From NCBI GenBank assembly GCA_021464245.1, contig JADCRB010000042.1, forward strand, positions 4,045,601 through 4,109,600: DNA of 64,000 nucleotides. The letters are read 5' to 3'. The stretch comes from Carallia brachiata. Lineage: Eukaryota; Streptophyta; Magnoliopsida; Malpighiales; Rhizophoraceae. The notes beneath the pieces are model-generated. The model ran no database searches. It saw nothing but the letters and a program-made list of their open reading frames with translations, and had not been told where the DNA came from. This document shows positions 22,080-34,800 of this stretch, piece after piece. Both the position numbers and the translations under genes were made by a program. Numbering within the stretch: the stretch's first letter is position 1; the number at the start of each line of letters is the position of its first letter.

Positions 22080-22262
22080 AAGGGTTTTAGTGATTTAACA
22101 TTAAGATTTAAGACCTTCCGCGTTTAAAGAAGAGACAAATCGTTTGGAGGAGAAACGAGAGAGACAAACTCAGGCACAGGGTTTAAGGGCATGGTGATGT
22201 GGCTTGGGCTCTTCCTGGACTGGGCCCAAATTCCTATTAAGTGCTGAATCAGTGGGCCTTTT
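22080..22262 (-). promoter_or_regulatory. uL13m promoter with telo-boxes and site II motifs
   Basis: On the minus strand, upstream of the uL13m start, AAACCCT occurs near 22083 and 22180 (telo-box) and TGGGCC/TGGGCT-type motifs near 22205, 22225 and 22255. This combination is typical of plant ribosomal protein genes. The distal edge coincides with the end of the hAT-like element at 22266. Confidence 0.5.
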
Positions 22263-22265
22263 GGA

Positions 22266-24269
22266 TAGGGATGGCAACGGGGAGGGTCGGGAGCAGGGAT
22301 GACCTCCCCGATCCCCATCCCCGTGCTGGGCGGGGATGGGATTTTGATCCCCATCCCCATTAGGGAACGAGGATCCTCGTCCCCATCCCATCCCCACTAT
22401 TTGGACTGAAAATAAGAAAATTCTTAATAAAATTTCTATCTTTTGTATAGATGCATAATCTGATCCACAAACAAAAGGACAATGATATTGAAGAAAGTTA
22501 ATCTAGAAACAAATAGAATGAGTACTATAATTAAGTTTAGACATTGCAGTACAACAATCCATAAATAAATCATTCTACATATAAGACATCTCAACTTAAG
22601 ATGAAGCCTCAATTCAAGGCAACAACAAATTTATTCACTTAGCAAAGATACAAGTGTCAGTCCATCCGTTGTCTTTTCACTTCTTTGATGCAACAAGCTA
22701 TAATGGCACTATACATGGCAGTGGAATGAAAGTTAGGCCTCAAAGAAGGACTTTGCTTTCTTACCAATGACATTCTCAGTTTCAAATTCAGGAAGACCCT
22801 AAAAATATGTGCTAGATGATAAGCGAAAAACCATCAAAATAGAAAGGGGCACAAAAAAATGCATCACAAGCTCATCAAAAATTCTGCCTCAAAAATTTTG
22901 GCTAGTGGTCTCATTTCCATTCCTTAACAGTCCTTAGTTCTCTTCTTCATTTTTCTTATTTCCATCCCCACTGCATGCACTCGTTCCCCCTTTAGCTAGT
23001 AAAGGTGAAAAAACCCCCCTTAAACCCTTTATGTACATCATGAATGTAAATAAATACTTTCATATATATATAAGATCTTACTTTATTAACTCGCTAAACA
23101 TAAAACTCTCCTCAAAATTTAATTATTATTATAAACCAATAAAATCAATAAGAAGTTTCACACAGCCAAAAAAAAAAAATGTCGACAATGTATTTAACAA
23201 AATAACAAAATAGCAGTTTGAACACTGTCTTGTGATTTATAGTGGATTTATCGGCAGACAACAATTTCTTAGGTATATGGTGACTAAACGACCAGTTTAT
23301 AATCAGTATAGTCTAGCCCTTAACCTCTGCTGGACGTGTTTGCTACAAGGTGATATCCAATGCATCTCAAAATAATTGAACATGGGATATAAAAATAAAT
23401 ACATATATGCAAATACATAGCATTTAATTTTACCCAAGGACTGCTTTCACTTACAGCTTTGAAGCTTCAGGTCTCCAATTCAAAATCCCTTGCTGGTCAC
23501 TGTAGCATTTGTCTATAAACCTCCATCCAGGCTTCTTGTAGAACTGCTTAGCCATCAACGACAAAGCAAAACTCAACTTAATAAAAAGCCAATCCTTATA
23601 AATGTAGAAACAAATTTAAAAATGAATAAGCAAATAAATAAAATTGAATACTTGGTGAGGAAATTGAAGCAGAAGGAGATATTAACAAACAACGCTTCTT
23701 CTCCTTCAGATTCACATTTGCAGGTAACAGTGAGGTTAAGACTGAAGAAGAAGGAAACACTTGAAGCTCAAAGAAGGTTATGATTGAAAGAGAATTGCAG
23801 CACAAGGGCAAGGACAAAGATTCAATGGAGGTAAGGAGGGATGATGGGTCTTTGGAAATCAAAAAGAAAAAGAAAGAACGGAAGGTTGCAGAAGAACAGA
23901 GGAGACGTTGCAGAATTGCTGCCGCCGAAGTTGAGAAAAGAAGGCTGAAGGCAGAATTGAACACTCGATGGGCAAGGGATTAGGTTTGGGTTTTTTATTG
24001 TCAAATTATTTAAATATCCTCATAACTTATTATACAATATTTATATAATAGATTAAAAAGTAAATTAAAAAAATAAAAAAAGGAAACAGGGATGGGTATG
24101 GGGACGAGTACAGGGCGGAGACGGTCTATCCCTTTTTCGTCCCCGCTAAAAAATGTCGAGGAACAGGGATTCCTGCCTCATTCCTCGATCAATCAGTTTT
24201 GACCTCGTACCCGTCGTCGAGATGGGTACGAATTATTTCTGAAGAGTATAAATAAAATTGTCATTCCTA
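22266..24269. mobile_element. hAT (Ac-like) non-autonomous element, about 2.0 kb, left arm
   Basis: The left end starts tagggatggcaacgggg and the right end is the complement of taggaatgacaattt, giving a short imperfect inverted repeat (10 of 12 at the tips). Tips of the form TAGGGATGGCAA are typical of plant hAT elements. Subterminal regions contain many copies of ggggatggg and ccccatcccc, also a hAT feature. Eight-base flanks (cttttgga and attaggga) match only partly, so the insertion is old. No transposase is visible. The element sits between uL13m and PBB in both arms; the right-arm version is at 52082-54042 and is more diverged than nearby exons. Confidence 0.65.
23580..23983 (+). other. 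Lysine-rich open frames inside the hAT-like element (possibly captured sequence)
   Basis: On the plus strand an exon-like stretch reads IEYLVRKLKQKEILTNNAS, then LRLKKKETLEAQRRL, and in another frame RELQHKGKDKDSME, EIKKKKKERKVAEEQRRR and a stop after NTRWARD. On the opposite strand at about 23463-23548 a short frame MAKQFYKKPGWRFIDKCYSD is also open. I cannot name either. Charged helical composition suggests a fragment of a host gene carried by the element, but random A-rich sequence could do the same. Confidence 0.3.
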
Positions 24270-24444
24270 ATTAGGGAAAGTTAAATTCATGTAAAAAAAA
24301 AAAAAAAAAGAGATACATAATAAAAATTAAACTTCTAACTACATTTTTAACTAATAAAATTCATAATTATTTGAGTTAACAGTTGGCAGTTGCGTCTCTG
24401 AATACTCCAAAACAAAGTAAAAACTTTGTTTATAGAGGATTGAG

Positions 24445-24475
24445 GATCCATTGGGCCCATAACAGGCCCAAAAGG
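24445..24475 (+). promoter_or_regulatory. Site II motifs upstream of PBB
   Basis: TTGGGCCCA and GGCCCA lie close together about 330 bp before the PBB start codon, a spacing and motif pair seen in many plant proteasome and ribosomal genes. Confidence 0.4.
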
Positions 24476-24798
24476 CTTCGCGGTCCAGGAGGGTGGGGAT
24501 TTGGGAACATGGGGCAGGAAAAACAAAAGTAAAAAGAAGAGCAAATCTTCTTGGATCGCAAAATCAAAATCCAGTAAGGATTGAATTAACGTGGTCAGAG
24601 GCCCACAGCAAGCCACAGGGCGTCAAAATTGAAAATAGATTAAGGGACGAGACCGACCCAGTAGCTAAAAACTCTTAACTTGTCGCCTAGGTCACCTTTT
24701 CTTGTTCCTGTCAAAAGGCCAAAATCAAAACCCAGAAAATCCCCAACTCAGATTCAAAGATTCACTCTGTCTGTTCTTTCTGAAGTTCTCAACCAATA

Positions 24799-26684
24799 AT
24801 GTCGAAATCAGCCGTAGAAGTCCCTCCAAAGTGTGGCTTCAACTTCGATCTCTGCAAGAGAAATGATATGCTCTCAAAGAAGGGGGTTAAGCCTCCTTCT
24901 TACAGAAAGACCGGAACCACTATTGTTGGGCTGGTTTTCCAGGTGAGTAAAGATTTGAACTACAAAATGATAATTTTTATTATTTTTTAGATTTTTAAGG
25001 TGAACCCAGTTTGAATCTTTGTGGGGGAAATTGCTATTTATGTTCACTTTTCTTGACGGAACTTTGGGAATTGGGATTGGTCGTTAATCGAATTCTCAGT
25101 GGAATTTTCTTTTTTCTTGTTGAGTTTATGCATAGGATGCTTGTTTCGTGGCAATATTTCGATCGGCTTTAACAATTTATTATTTTTTCTATTGATTTTT
25201 TGCTGTTCGGTAGATTAAGGAAAGCGATTTCCATTAAAATTTAATGCTATCATTGGAATGAGTAGTTCGCAAGTTCTTTTGTTTTTTGTTCTTAAACTTG
25301 CTGGGGGAGAATCTTTGTTATTACTTTTTTTTTCTTGGAGGTTGTCAACTCAGGCAATTTATGTTCCAGTGAACAATTGATGTCTTTGTTTGTATTTCCA
25401 AGCCTTAGCAATTTATTCGGACGAATTTGCATGGTTTTCTTACTCTTGTTAGTTTACTCTTTGATATTCTTCTACAGGATGGTGTCATTCTTGGAGCAGA
25501 TACCAGAGCAACAGAAGGACCCATAGTTTGTGATAAAAATTGTGAGAAAATTCATTACATGGCACCCAACATATACTGCTGTGGAGCAGGAACAGCTGCC
25601 GATACTGAGGCAGTAACAGGTATTTTTGTGCTTTTGTTGCTTATCATAGTACCGGCTTTGGATGTGCTAGAAGCTTAAATCATTGTACCATTTTTCTCAC
25701 TTAATGCATTACCATCTGTCCTGTATTTTCTCAGACATGGTCAGCTCACAGCTGCAGTTGCATCGCTACCATACTGGCCGAGAGTCAAGGGTTATCACAG
25801 CACTAATCCTTCTTAAAAAGCATCTTTTCAAGTTGAGTTTATTTGTTTGGAGCTTTGTGTGTTGTGCAAGTTGACTCCTTTTGGAGCTTTTGCTGACTGT
25901 TTGTGACTTGTTTAGCTACCAAGGTTATGTTCAGGCTGCTTTGGTGCTTGGAGGGGTGATTGCACTGGGCCTCATTTACATACTGTAAGTGTTAGTCATG
26001 CATGAAACTGTCCTTTTGGTTTTCACAATTTTCTGATCTCTTCTCTGGATGCACTGGCATGTATTGCAGATATATCCTCATGGATCAACTGACACGCTTC
26101 CATTTGCCACAATGGGTTCTGGTTCTCTTGCTGCAATGGCTATTTTCGAATCAAAGTACAAAGAAGGGCTTACTGTAAGTTGGATTTTGTTGAATTTGAG
26201 ATGCTGTCCTTAGTGAACAAATAAAATCATTGTGCTTCTCGTTCTTATCATCTATACATGTTGTTAGTCCATTTTTTGAACGCCCTAATTTGCTTCATTT
26301 ATACGTATATTAAACATGCTCTTGTCAGAGCTTTTGCAAAAGGCAAAGAAAATCTTTTATATGTACTTTGAGGCAGAATGTTCATTTTAATTTCTGCAGA
26401 GAGATGAAGGAATAAAGCTTGTAACTGAGGCTATATGCTCTGCTGTGTTCAATGACCTGGGAAGTGGAAGCAATGTTGATGTTTGTGTCATAACAAAGGT
26501 ATGCTGTTGCCAACCAACCAATCGTTCTTCTCCTCCCTCAGAAAAACACCTCTAGTCAGATTGATGATGATTCTCTTGTAATTTTCTCTGGCGCAGGGAC
26601 ACAAGGAGTACCTCAGGAACCACTTATTACCTAATCCTCGCACCTACATCAATCCAAGAGGCTATGCTTTTCCTAAGAAAACTG
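24799..26684 (+). CDS. 20S proteasome subunit beta type-7, left copy, last exon missing
   Basis: Catalytic beta-2 type subunit (plant PBB), the trypsin-like site of the 20S core. Exons: 24799-24941, 25478-25619, 25735-25831, 25916-25984, 26070-26174, 26400-26498 and 26597-26684. The N-terminal propeptide [20 protein letters not shown] runs to [13 protein letters not shown], where the second Thr of GTT is the expected nucleophile after processing; [20 protein letters not shown] holds the conserved Asp and Arg. Later blocks are [20 protein letters not shown] and [19 protein letters not shown]. The family normally has one more exon after YAFPKKT; in its place is the MsrA array. One base is missing near 25957 in exon 4 relative to the right arm. 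Identity is sure; this copy is truncated and frameshifted as written. Confidence 0.9.
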
Positions 26685-26931
26685 GTTTGTGTCCTACTTC
26701 CTTTATCCTGGGTATAACAGTCATGGTCATTACATGTTATGGATTTGTGCTTATAGAGGGCCAGTATTAGGTTTAAGGACATTGAGCATCTGAACAAAAA
26801 ATAAATTATGGATGTGTCTCATGTGTTTCCTTTGGATACTTATGGTTGTCATTACTTTGGATACTTATGGTTCTCTTCTTTATTGTTTATCTTTTTGGAT
26901 GCTTCTATTGAGTAAAACTGGTTTGCTAGGG

Positions 26932-27306
26932 ATGAGCCACCATCCTGCATCTGTTGTGTTGAATAAATGTTGTCTATTAGCAGATGAATGTTCTTTGCTT
27001 TTAAATTATCCAGCTCTGGAACCGGATCTAGACAAGCCGGATGACCCAAGTCACGAGTTCGCTCAATTCGGAGCGGGTTGCTTCTGGGGAGTGGAGCTGG
27101 CGTTTCAGCGTCTGGTCGGAGTGGTGAAGACAGAGGTCGGGTATTCCCAGGGCCATGTCCCGGATCCCAATTACGAACTCGTATGCACCAAGACTACTAA
27201 CCACGTCGAGGTCGTTCGGGTCCAGTACGACCCGGAAGTCTGCCCTTACACCAATCTCCTCTCCCTTTTCTGGTCTCGCCACAATCCCACCACCCTCAAT
27301 CGCCAG
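26932..27306 (+). CDS. MsrA catalytic exon, left unit 1
   Basis: MsrA reduces methionine-S-sulfoxide in proteins and free methionine. The exon carries the catalytic motif [14 protein letters not shown] and continues [36 protein letters not shown], and [14 protein letters not shown] at a GT donor. This is roughly the first half of the usual domain. The family start is unclear: either the in-frame ATG at 26932 ([14 protein letters not shown]) is used, or the ag before CTCTGG at 27014 acts as an acceptor. From 27014 the exon would continue the proteasome frame. Frame intact. Confidence 0.8.
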
Positions 27307-27657
27307 GTACCCACACTTTTCACCTTTTTCATTGATTGGACTCGAATTCAAGATGTTCTGGAGTTGTTCACTTGCTTTAGTTAATTTGTTCCGGCCGAGA
27401 TTCGAATCAGAAATAACTCTAGTATTAATTAAACTATACCACACTTTTACTTTCGAAAATGCTTAGTGAATGTGTATAAATGAGAACGCGGTGTGTATGT
27501 AAAAATTTACATCGTTGAATGAGAAAATAAATTATGGATGTGTCTCATGTGTTTCCTTTGGATACTTATGGTTGTCATTACTTTGGATACTTATGGTTCT
27601 CTTCTTTATTGTTTATCTTTTTGGATGCTTCTATTGAGTAAAACTGGTTTGCTAGGG

Positions 27658-28034
27658 ATGAGCCACCATCCTGCATCTGTTGTGTTGAATAAATGTTGTC
27701 TATTAGCAGATGAATGTTCTTTGCTTTTAAATTATCCAGCTCTGGAACCGGATCTAGACAAGCCGGATGACCCAAGTCACGAGTTCGCTCAATTCGGAGC
27801 GGGGGTTGCTTCTGGGGAGTGGAGCTGGCGTTTCAGCGTCTGGTCGGAGTGGTGAAGACAGAGGTCGGGTATTCCCAGGGCCATGTCCCGGATCCCAATT
27901 ACGAACTCGTATGCACCAAGACTACTAACCACGTCGAGGTCGTTCGGGTCCAGTACGACCCGGAAGTCTGCCCTTACACCAATCTCCTCTCCCTTTTCTG
28001 GTCTCGCCACAATCCCACCACCCTCAATCGCCAG
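27658..28034 (+). pseudogene. MsrA exon, left unit 2 (two extra G)
   Basis: Same as unit 1, but two extra G residues near 27801-27805 break the frame just before the catalytic Cys (gcgggggttgc instead of gcgggttgc). The rest is unchanged. Confidence 0.85.
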
Positions 28035-28385
28035 GTACCCACACTTTTCACCTTTTTCATTGATTGGACTCGAATTCAAGATGTTCTGGAGTTGTTCACT
28101 TGCTTTAGTTAATTTGTTCCGGCCGAGATTCGAATCAGAAATAACTCTAGTATTAATTAAACTATACCACACTTTTACTTTCGAAAATGCTTAGTGAATG
28201 TGTATAAATGAGAACGCGGTGTGTATGTAAAAATTTACATCGTTGAATGAGAAAATAAATTATGGATGTGTCTCATGTGTTTCCTTTGGATACTTATGGT
28301 TGTCATTACTTTGGATACTTATGGTTCTCTTCTTTATTGTTTATCTTTTTGGATGCTTCTATTGAGTAAAACTGGTTTGCTAGGG

Positions 28386-28760
28386 ATGAGCCACCATCCT
28401 GCATCTGTTGTGTTGAATAAATGTTGTCTATTAGCAGATGAATGTTCTTTGCTTTTAAATTATCCAGCTCTGGAACCGGATCTAGACAAGCCGGATGACC
28501 CAAGTCACGAGTTCGCTCAATTCGGAGCGGGTTGCTTCTGGGGAGTGGAGCTGGCGTTTCAGCGTCTGGTCGGAGTGGTGAAGACAGAGGTCGGGTATTC
28601 CCAGGGCCATGTCCCGGATCCCAATTACGAACTCGTATGCACCAAGACTACTAACCACGTCGAGGTCGTTCGGGTCCAGTACGACCCGGAAGTCTGCCCT
28701 TACACCAATCTCCTCTCCCTTTTCTGGTCTCGCCACAATCCCACCACCCTCAATCGCCAG
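28386..28760 (+). CDS. MsrA exon, left unit 3
   Basis: Exon intact with GCFWG. A two-base loss in the following intron (cagaaaaactc near 28863) distinguishes the unit. Confidence 0.8.
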
Positions 28761-29109
28761 GTACCCACACTTTTCACCTTTTTCATTGATTGGACTCGAA
28801 TTCAAGATGTTCTGGAGTTGTTCACTTGCTTTAGTTAATTTGTTCCGGCCGAGATTCGAATCAGAAAAACTCTAGTATTAATTAAACTATACCACACTTT
28901 TACTTTCGAAAATGCTTAGTGAATGTGTATAAATGAGAACGCGGTGTGTATGTAAAAATTTACATCGTTGAATGAGAAAATAAATTATGGATGTGTCTCA
29001 TGTGTTTCCTTTGGATACTTATGGTTGTCATTACTTTGGATACTTATGGTTCTCTTCTTTATTGTTTATCTTTTTGGATGCTTCTATTGAGTAAACTGGT
29101 TTGCTAGGG

Positions 29110-29482
29110 ATGAGCCACCATCCTGCATCTGTTGTGTTGAATAAATGTTGTCTATTAGCAGATGAATGTTCTTTGCTTTTAAATTATCCAGCTCTGGAAC
29201 CGGATCTAGACAAGCCGGATGACCCAAGTCACGAGTTCGCTCAATTCGGAGCGGGTTGCTTCTGGGGAGTGGAGCTGGCGTTTCAGCGTCTGGTCGGAGT
29301 GGTGAAGACAGAGGTCGGGTATTCCCAGGGCCATGTCCCGGATCCCAATTACGAACTCGTATGCACCAAGACTAACCACGTCGAGGTCGTTCGGGTCCAG
29401 TACGACCCGGAAGTCTGCCCTTACACCAATCTCCTCTCCCTTTTCTGGTCTCGCCACAATCCCACCACCCTCAATCGCCAGG
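29110..29482 (+). CDS. MsrA exon, left unit 4 (one codon missing)
   Basis: Frame open but one ACT repeat is lost near 29371, giving CTKTNHVEV in place of [10 protein letters not shown]. One A is also missing upstream near 29094. Confidence 0.8.
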
Positions 29483-29832
29483 TACCCACACTTTTCACCT
29501 TTTTCATTGATTGGACTCGAATTCAAGATGTTCTGGAGTTGTTCACTTGCTTTAGTTAATTTGTTCCGGCCGAGATTCGAATCAGAAATAACTCTAGTAT
29601 TAATTAAACTATACCACACTTTTACTTTCGAAAATGCTTAGTGAATGTGTATAAATGAGAACGCGGTGTGTATGTAAAAATTTACATCGTTGAATGAGAA
29701 AATAAATTATGGATGTGTCTCATGTGTTTCCTTTGGATACTTATGGTTGTCATTACTTTGGATACTTATGGTTCTCTTCTTTATTGTTTATCTTTTTGGA
29801 TGCTTCTATTGAGTAAAACTGGTTTGCTAGGG

Positions 29833-30207
29833 ATGAGCCACCATCCTGCATCTGTTGTGTTGAATAAATGTTGTCTATTAGCAGATGAATGTTCTTTGCT
29901 TTTAAATTATCCAGCTCTGGAACCGGATCTAGACAAGCCGGATGACCCAAGTCACGAGTTCGCTCAATTCGGAGCGGGTTGCTTCTGGGGAGTGGAGCTG
30001 GCGTTTCAGCGTCTGGTCGGAGTGGTGAAGACAGAGGTCGGGTATTCCCAGGGCCATGTCCCGGATCCCAATTACGAACTCGTATGCACCAAGACTACTA
30101 ACCACGTCGAGGTCGTTCGGGTCCAGTACGACCCGGAAGTCTGCCCTTACACCAATCTCCTCTCCCTTTTCTGGTCTCGCCACAATCCCACCACCCTCAA
30201 TCGCCAG
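29833..30207 (+). CDS. MsrA exon, left unit 5
   Basis: Exon as in unit 1, with GCFWG and the gtaccc donor. No difference noticed by eye. Confidence 0.8.
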
Positions 30208-30558
30208 GTACCCACACTTTTCACCTTTTTCATTGATTGGACTCGAATTCAAGATGTTCTGGAGTTGTTCACTTGCTTTAGTTAATTTGTTCCGGCCGAG
30301 ATTCGAATCAGAAATAACTCTAGTATTAATTAAACTATACCACACTTTTACTTTCGAAAATGCTTAGTGAATGTGTATAAATGAGAACGCGGTGTGTATG
30401 TAAAAATTTACATCGTTGAATGAGAAAATAAATTATGGATGTGTCTCATGTGTTTCCTTTGGATACTTATGGTTGTCATTACTTTGGATACTTATGGTTC
30501 TCTTCTTTATTGTTTATCTTTTTGGATGCTTCTATTGAGTAAAACTGGTTTGCTAGGG

Positions 30559-30930
30559 ATGAGCCACCATCCTGCATCTGTTGTGTTGAATAAATGTTGT
30601 CTATTAGCAGATGAATGTTCTTTGCTTTTAAATTATCCAGCTCTGGAACCGGATCTAGACAAGCCGGATGACCCAAGTCACGAGTTCGCTCAATTCGGAG
30701 CGGGTTGCTTCTGGGGAGTGGAGCTGGCGTTTCAGCGTCTGGTCGGAGTGGTGAAGACAGAGGTCGGGTATTCCCAGGGCCATGTCCCGGATCCCAATTA
30801 CGAACTCGTATGCACCAAGACTACTAACCACGTCGAGGTCGTTCGGGTCCAGTACGACCCGGAAGTCTGCCCTTACACCAATCCTCTCCTTTTCTGGTCT
30901 CGCCACAATCCCACCACCCTCAATCGCCAG
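30559..30930 (+). CDS. MsrA exon, left unit 6 (small in-frame loss)
   Basis: Reads [13 protein letters not shown] where other units read [14 protein letters not shown], because three bases are missing near 30881. The following intron has several one-base indels. Confidence 0.8.
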
Positions 30931-31280
30931 GTACCCACACTTTCACCTTTTTCATTGATTGGACTCGAATTCAAGATGTTCTGGAGTTGTTCACTTGCTT
31001 TAGTTAATTTGTTCCGGCCGAGGATTCGAATCAGAAATAACTCTAGTATTAATTAAACTATACCACACTTTACTTTCGAAAATGCTTAGTGAATGTGTAT
31101 AAATGAGAACGCGGTGTGTATGTAAAAATTTACATCGTTGAATGAGAAAATAAATTATGGATGTGTCTCATGTGTTTCCTTTGGATACTTATGGTTGTCA
31201 TTACTTTGGATACTTATGGTTCTCTTCTTTATTGTTTATCTTTTTGGATGCTTCTATTGAGTAAAACTGGTTTGCTAGGG

Positions 31281-31661
31281 ATGAGCCACCATCCTGCATC
31301 TGTTGTGTTGAATAAATGTTGTCTATTAGCAGATGAATGTTCTTTGCTTTTAAATTATCCAGCTCTGGAACCGGATCTAGACAAGCCGGATGACCCAAGT
31401 CACGAGTTCGCTCAATTCGGAGCGGGTTGCTTCTGGGGAGTGGAGCTGGCGTTTCATCAGCGTCTGGTCGGAGTGGTGAAGACAGAGGTCGGGTATTCCC
31501 AGGGCCATGTCCCGGATCCCAATTACGAACTCGTATGCACCAAGACTACTAACCACGTCGAGGTCGTTCGGGTCCAGTACGACGACCCGGAAGTCTGCCC
31601 TTACACCAACTCTCTCTCCCTTTTCTGGTCTCGCCACAATCCCACCACCCTCAATCGCCAG
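31281..31661 (+). CDS. MsrA exon, left unit 7 (two in-frame insertions), adjacent to exon 2
   Basis: Two three-base insertions give LAFHQRLVGV and [17 protein letters not shown]. The frame remains open to the gtaccc donor. This is the unit nearest the MsrA second exon, so as annotated it would be spliced to it. Confidence 0.8.
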
Positions 31662-32067
31662 GTACCCACACTTTTCACCTTTTTCATTGATTGGACTCGA
31701 ATTCAAGATGTTCTGGAGTTGTTCACTTGCTTTAGTTAATTTGTTCCGGCCGAGATTCGAATCAGAAATAACTCTAGTATTAATTAAACTATACCACACT
31801 TTTACTTTCGAAAATGCTTAGTGAATGTGTATAAATGAGAACGCGGTGTGTATGTAAAAATTTACATCGTTGAATGAGAAAAAATATGTGAAATCTGAAA
31901 AAAAAATATAATAAATAAACTGTTAGATATTGTTAAATTAATTAGGATTTTTCGTATATCTCACTAAACGTGTTTGGCTCAAACTCTTTTACTTTTTGGG
32001 GTCTTATATTTGGGGTATTTCTTGATGATGAGGATGACTTGGGTTATTTTGGTTTTGATTTTGTCAG

Positions 32068-32325
32068 GGTGGGGATGTGGGTACTCAGTATAGATCAGGC
32101 ATATACTATTACAATGAGACCCAGGCTCAGCTAGCTCGGGAGTCAAAGGAAGCAAAGCAATCGGAGTTTAAGGATAAGGAGATAGTGACAGAAATTCTTC
32201 CTGCCAAGAGGTTTTACAGGGCGGAGGAATACCATCAGCAGTACCTGGAAAAAGGCGGCGGCGGAGGAGTCGAGCAGTCCGCTGAAAAGGGTTGCAATGA
32301 CCCCATACGGTTGACTTTGATTTGA
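32068..32325 (+). CDS. MsrA second (last) exon
   Basis: After a tttgtcag acceptor the exon encodes [40 protein letters not shown] and a C-terminus with [12 protein letters not shown]. Plant cytosolic and plastid MsrA proteins generally end CNDPIRCYG or similar, where the Cys pair recycles the enzyme; here the first of these Cys is kept and the last is replaced. It is the only copy of this exon in the window; the right-arm array has none. It completes the domain started in the array units. Confidence 0.85.
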   Translation, partial: GGDVGTQYRSGIYYYNETQAQLARESKEAKQSEFKDKEIVTEILPAKRFYRAEEYHQQYLEKGGGGGVEQSAEKGCNDPIRLTLI

Positions 32326-33038
32326 AGTTGAACAAGTATGTTATCCTTGCTGAAACAGTGTTACCTAAGCTATGAGTCCCACCAATGTTTGAATTTGGCT
32401 TGCTTCGCATAGTTCTTGATCATAACATTATTCGAAGTCGACAATCGATGTTTGTAATAAATAATAATGTCAATAAGTTGTAACAAAACTTCTTGTTTTA
32501 TATTTTCTTTCCCTCTTTGCTTCCCTGTTTGATTGAATGATCCTATTTGACATTCCTGTGAGTTAAGAGTAATGATATGTATTACAAAATTTGTATTGTG
32601 AAATATTTTAACTCTTACTATTATGGAGAGAATCAATCAATTTTTTTAAGATCGTTACACCAAAAAAAGAAAGGTAAGCATATTCTTAACATTGATAATA
32701 TTTCATGATACAGTTTTCAAAATATTTATCATTATTCATGAGTTAATGGAGCGGCCCTGGGCTGATAATGGCTTGCTTGCAAGAAGATAGGAAAGAGGAA
32801 AAACAGCGATCAAAAGCATGTCTGAAAAGATTTATTCATTTTCAAGTAGGAGAGTGATGCTCAGGAAATGCATCTTTATCATTAGATTTGTAATTAACTT
32901 GAACATTATTTGTTAAAGAGATCAGGAGGAAATTTAACAACGAAAGCGTCAACAGTATAGCATGTAGAAGAACATAGGGAAATAGGTAACAGCTGAAGCT
33001 GCAAGGTAATCCAGAATCAATGGACTTGTGAGGTTTAG
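32326..33038. other. Convergent 3' regions of MsrA and the KDEL protease
   Basis: No gene seen. The two genes converge here; an AT-rich tract at about 32440-32700 probably includes both 3' untranslated regions. Confidence 0.4.
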
Positions 33039-34629
<1,591 letters not shown>

Positions 34630-34800
34630 TTTCAAAAGCAACGCACTAAATTCAATATTGGATATAACCTGGGGACCCTGTAGTGCTTTATATAAGGAAA
34701 AATGAAACTGAAAAAACTATAACAAAGACAGAATAATAAATGGAAATCACATTCATCTATGGAGAAAATTCATGCTGAGTTTGAAAAGCGCGATTGCTTG
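34630..34800. other. KDEL protease upstream region and inverted breakpoint segment
   Basis: Contains tttatataagg (34686-34696; complement of a TATA-like ccttatataaa) about 55-65 bp upstream of the protease start. From about 34745 a 60-70 bp segment matches 19797-19866 in reverse orientation and marks the edge of the uL13m duplication. Confidence 0.5.

Larger units (their letters stand above)
26801..31882 (+). repeat. Tandem array of seven 726-bp units, each with the MsrA catalytic exon
   Basis: Units begin (ataaattatgg) at about 26801, 27527, 28255, 28980, 29702, 30428 and 31150. Each contains about 210 bp of upstream sequence, the 293-nt first exon of a peptide-methionine (S)-S-oxide reductase, a gtaccc donor and about 220 bp of intron. 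Units are virtually identical; nearly all differences are 1-3 nt indels. An array of the same unit lies inverted in the right arm. The array starts in what should be the last intron of the proteasome gene. Confidence 0.95.

Noticed and set aside
26852..31799. Minus-strand open frames of 65-140 codons repeated in every MsrA unit ([13 protein letters not shown] and [13 protein letters not shown] types)
   Set aside because: They are antisense to the MsrA exon and recur only because the unit recurs; they have no family resemblance.
26801..31882. CRISPR-like or other short regularly spaced repeat array
   Set aside because: Units are 726 bp, contiguous, without spacers, and contain a eukaryotic exon with splice sites.
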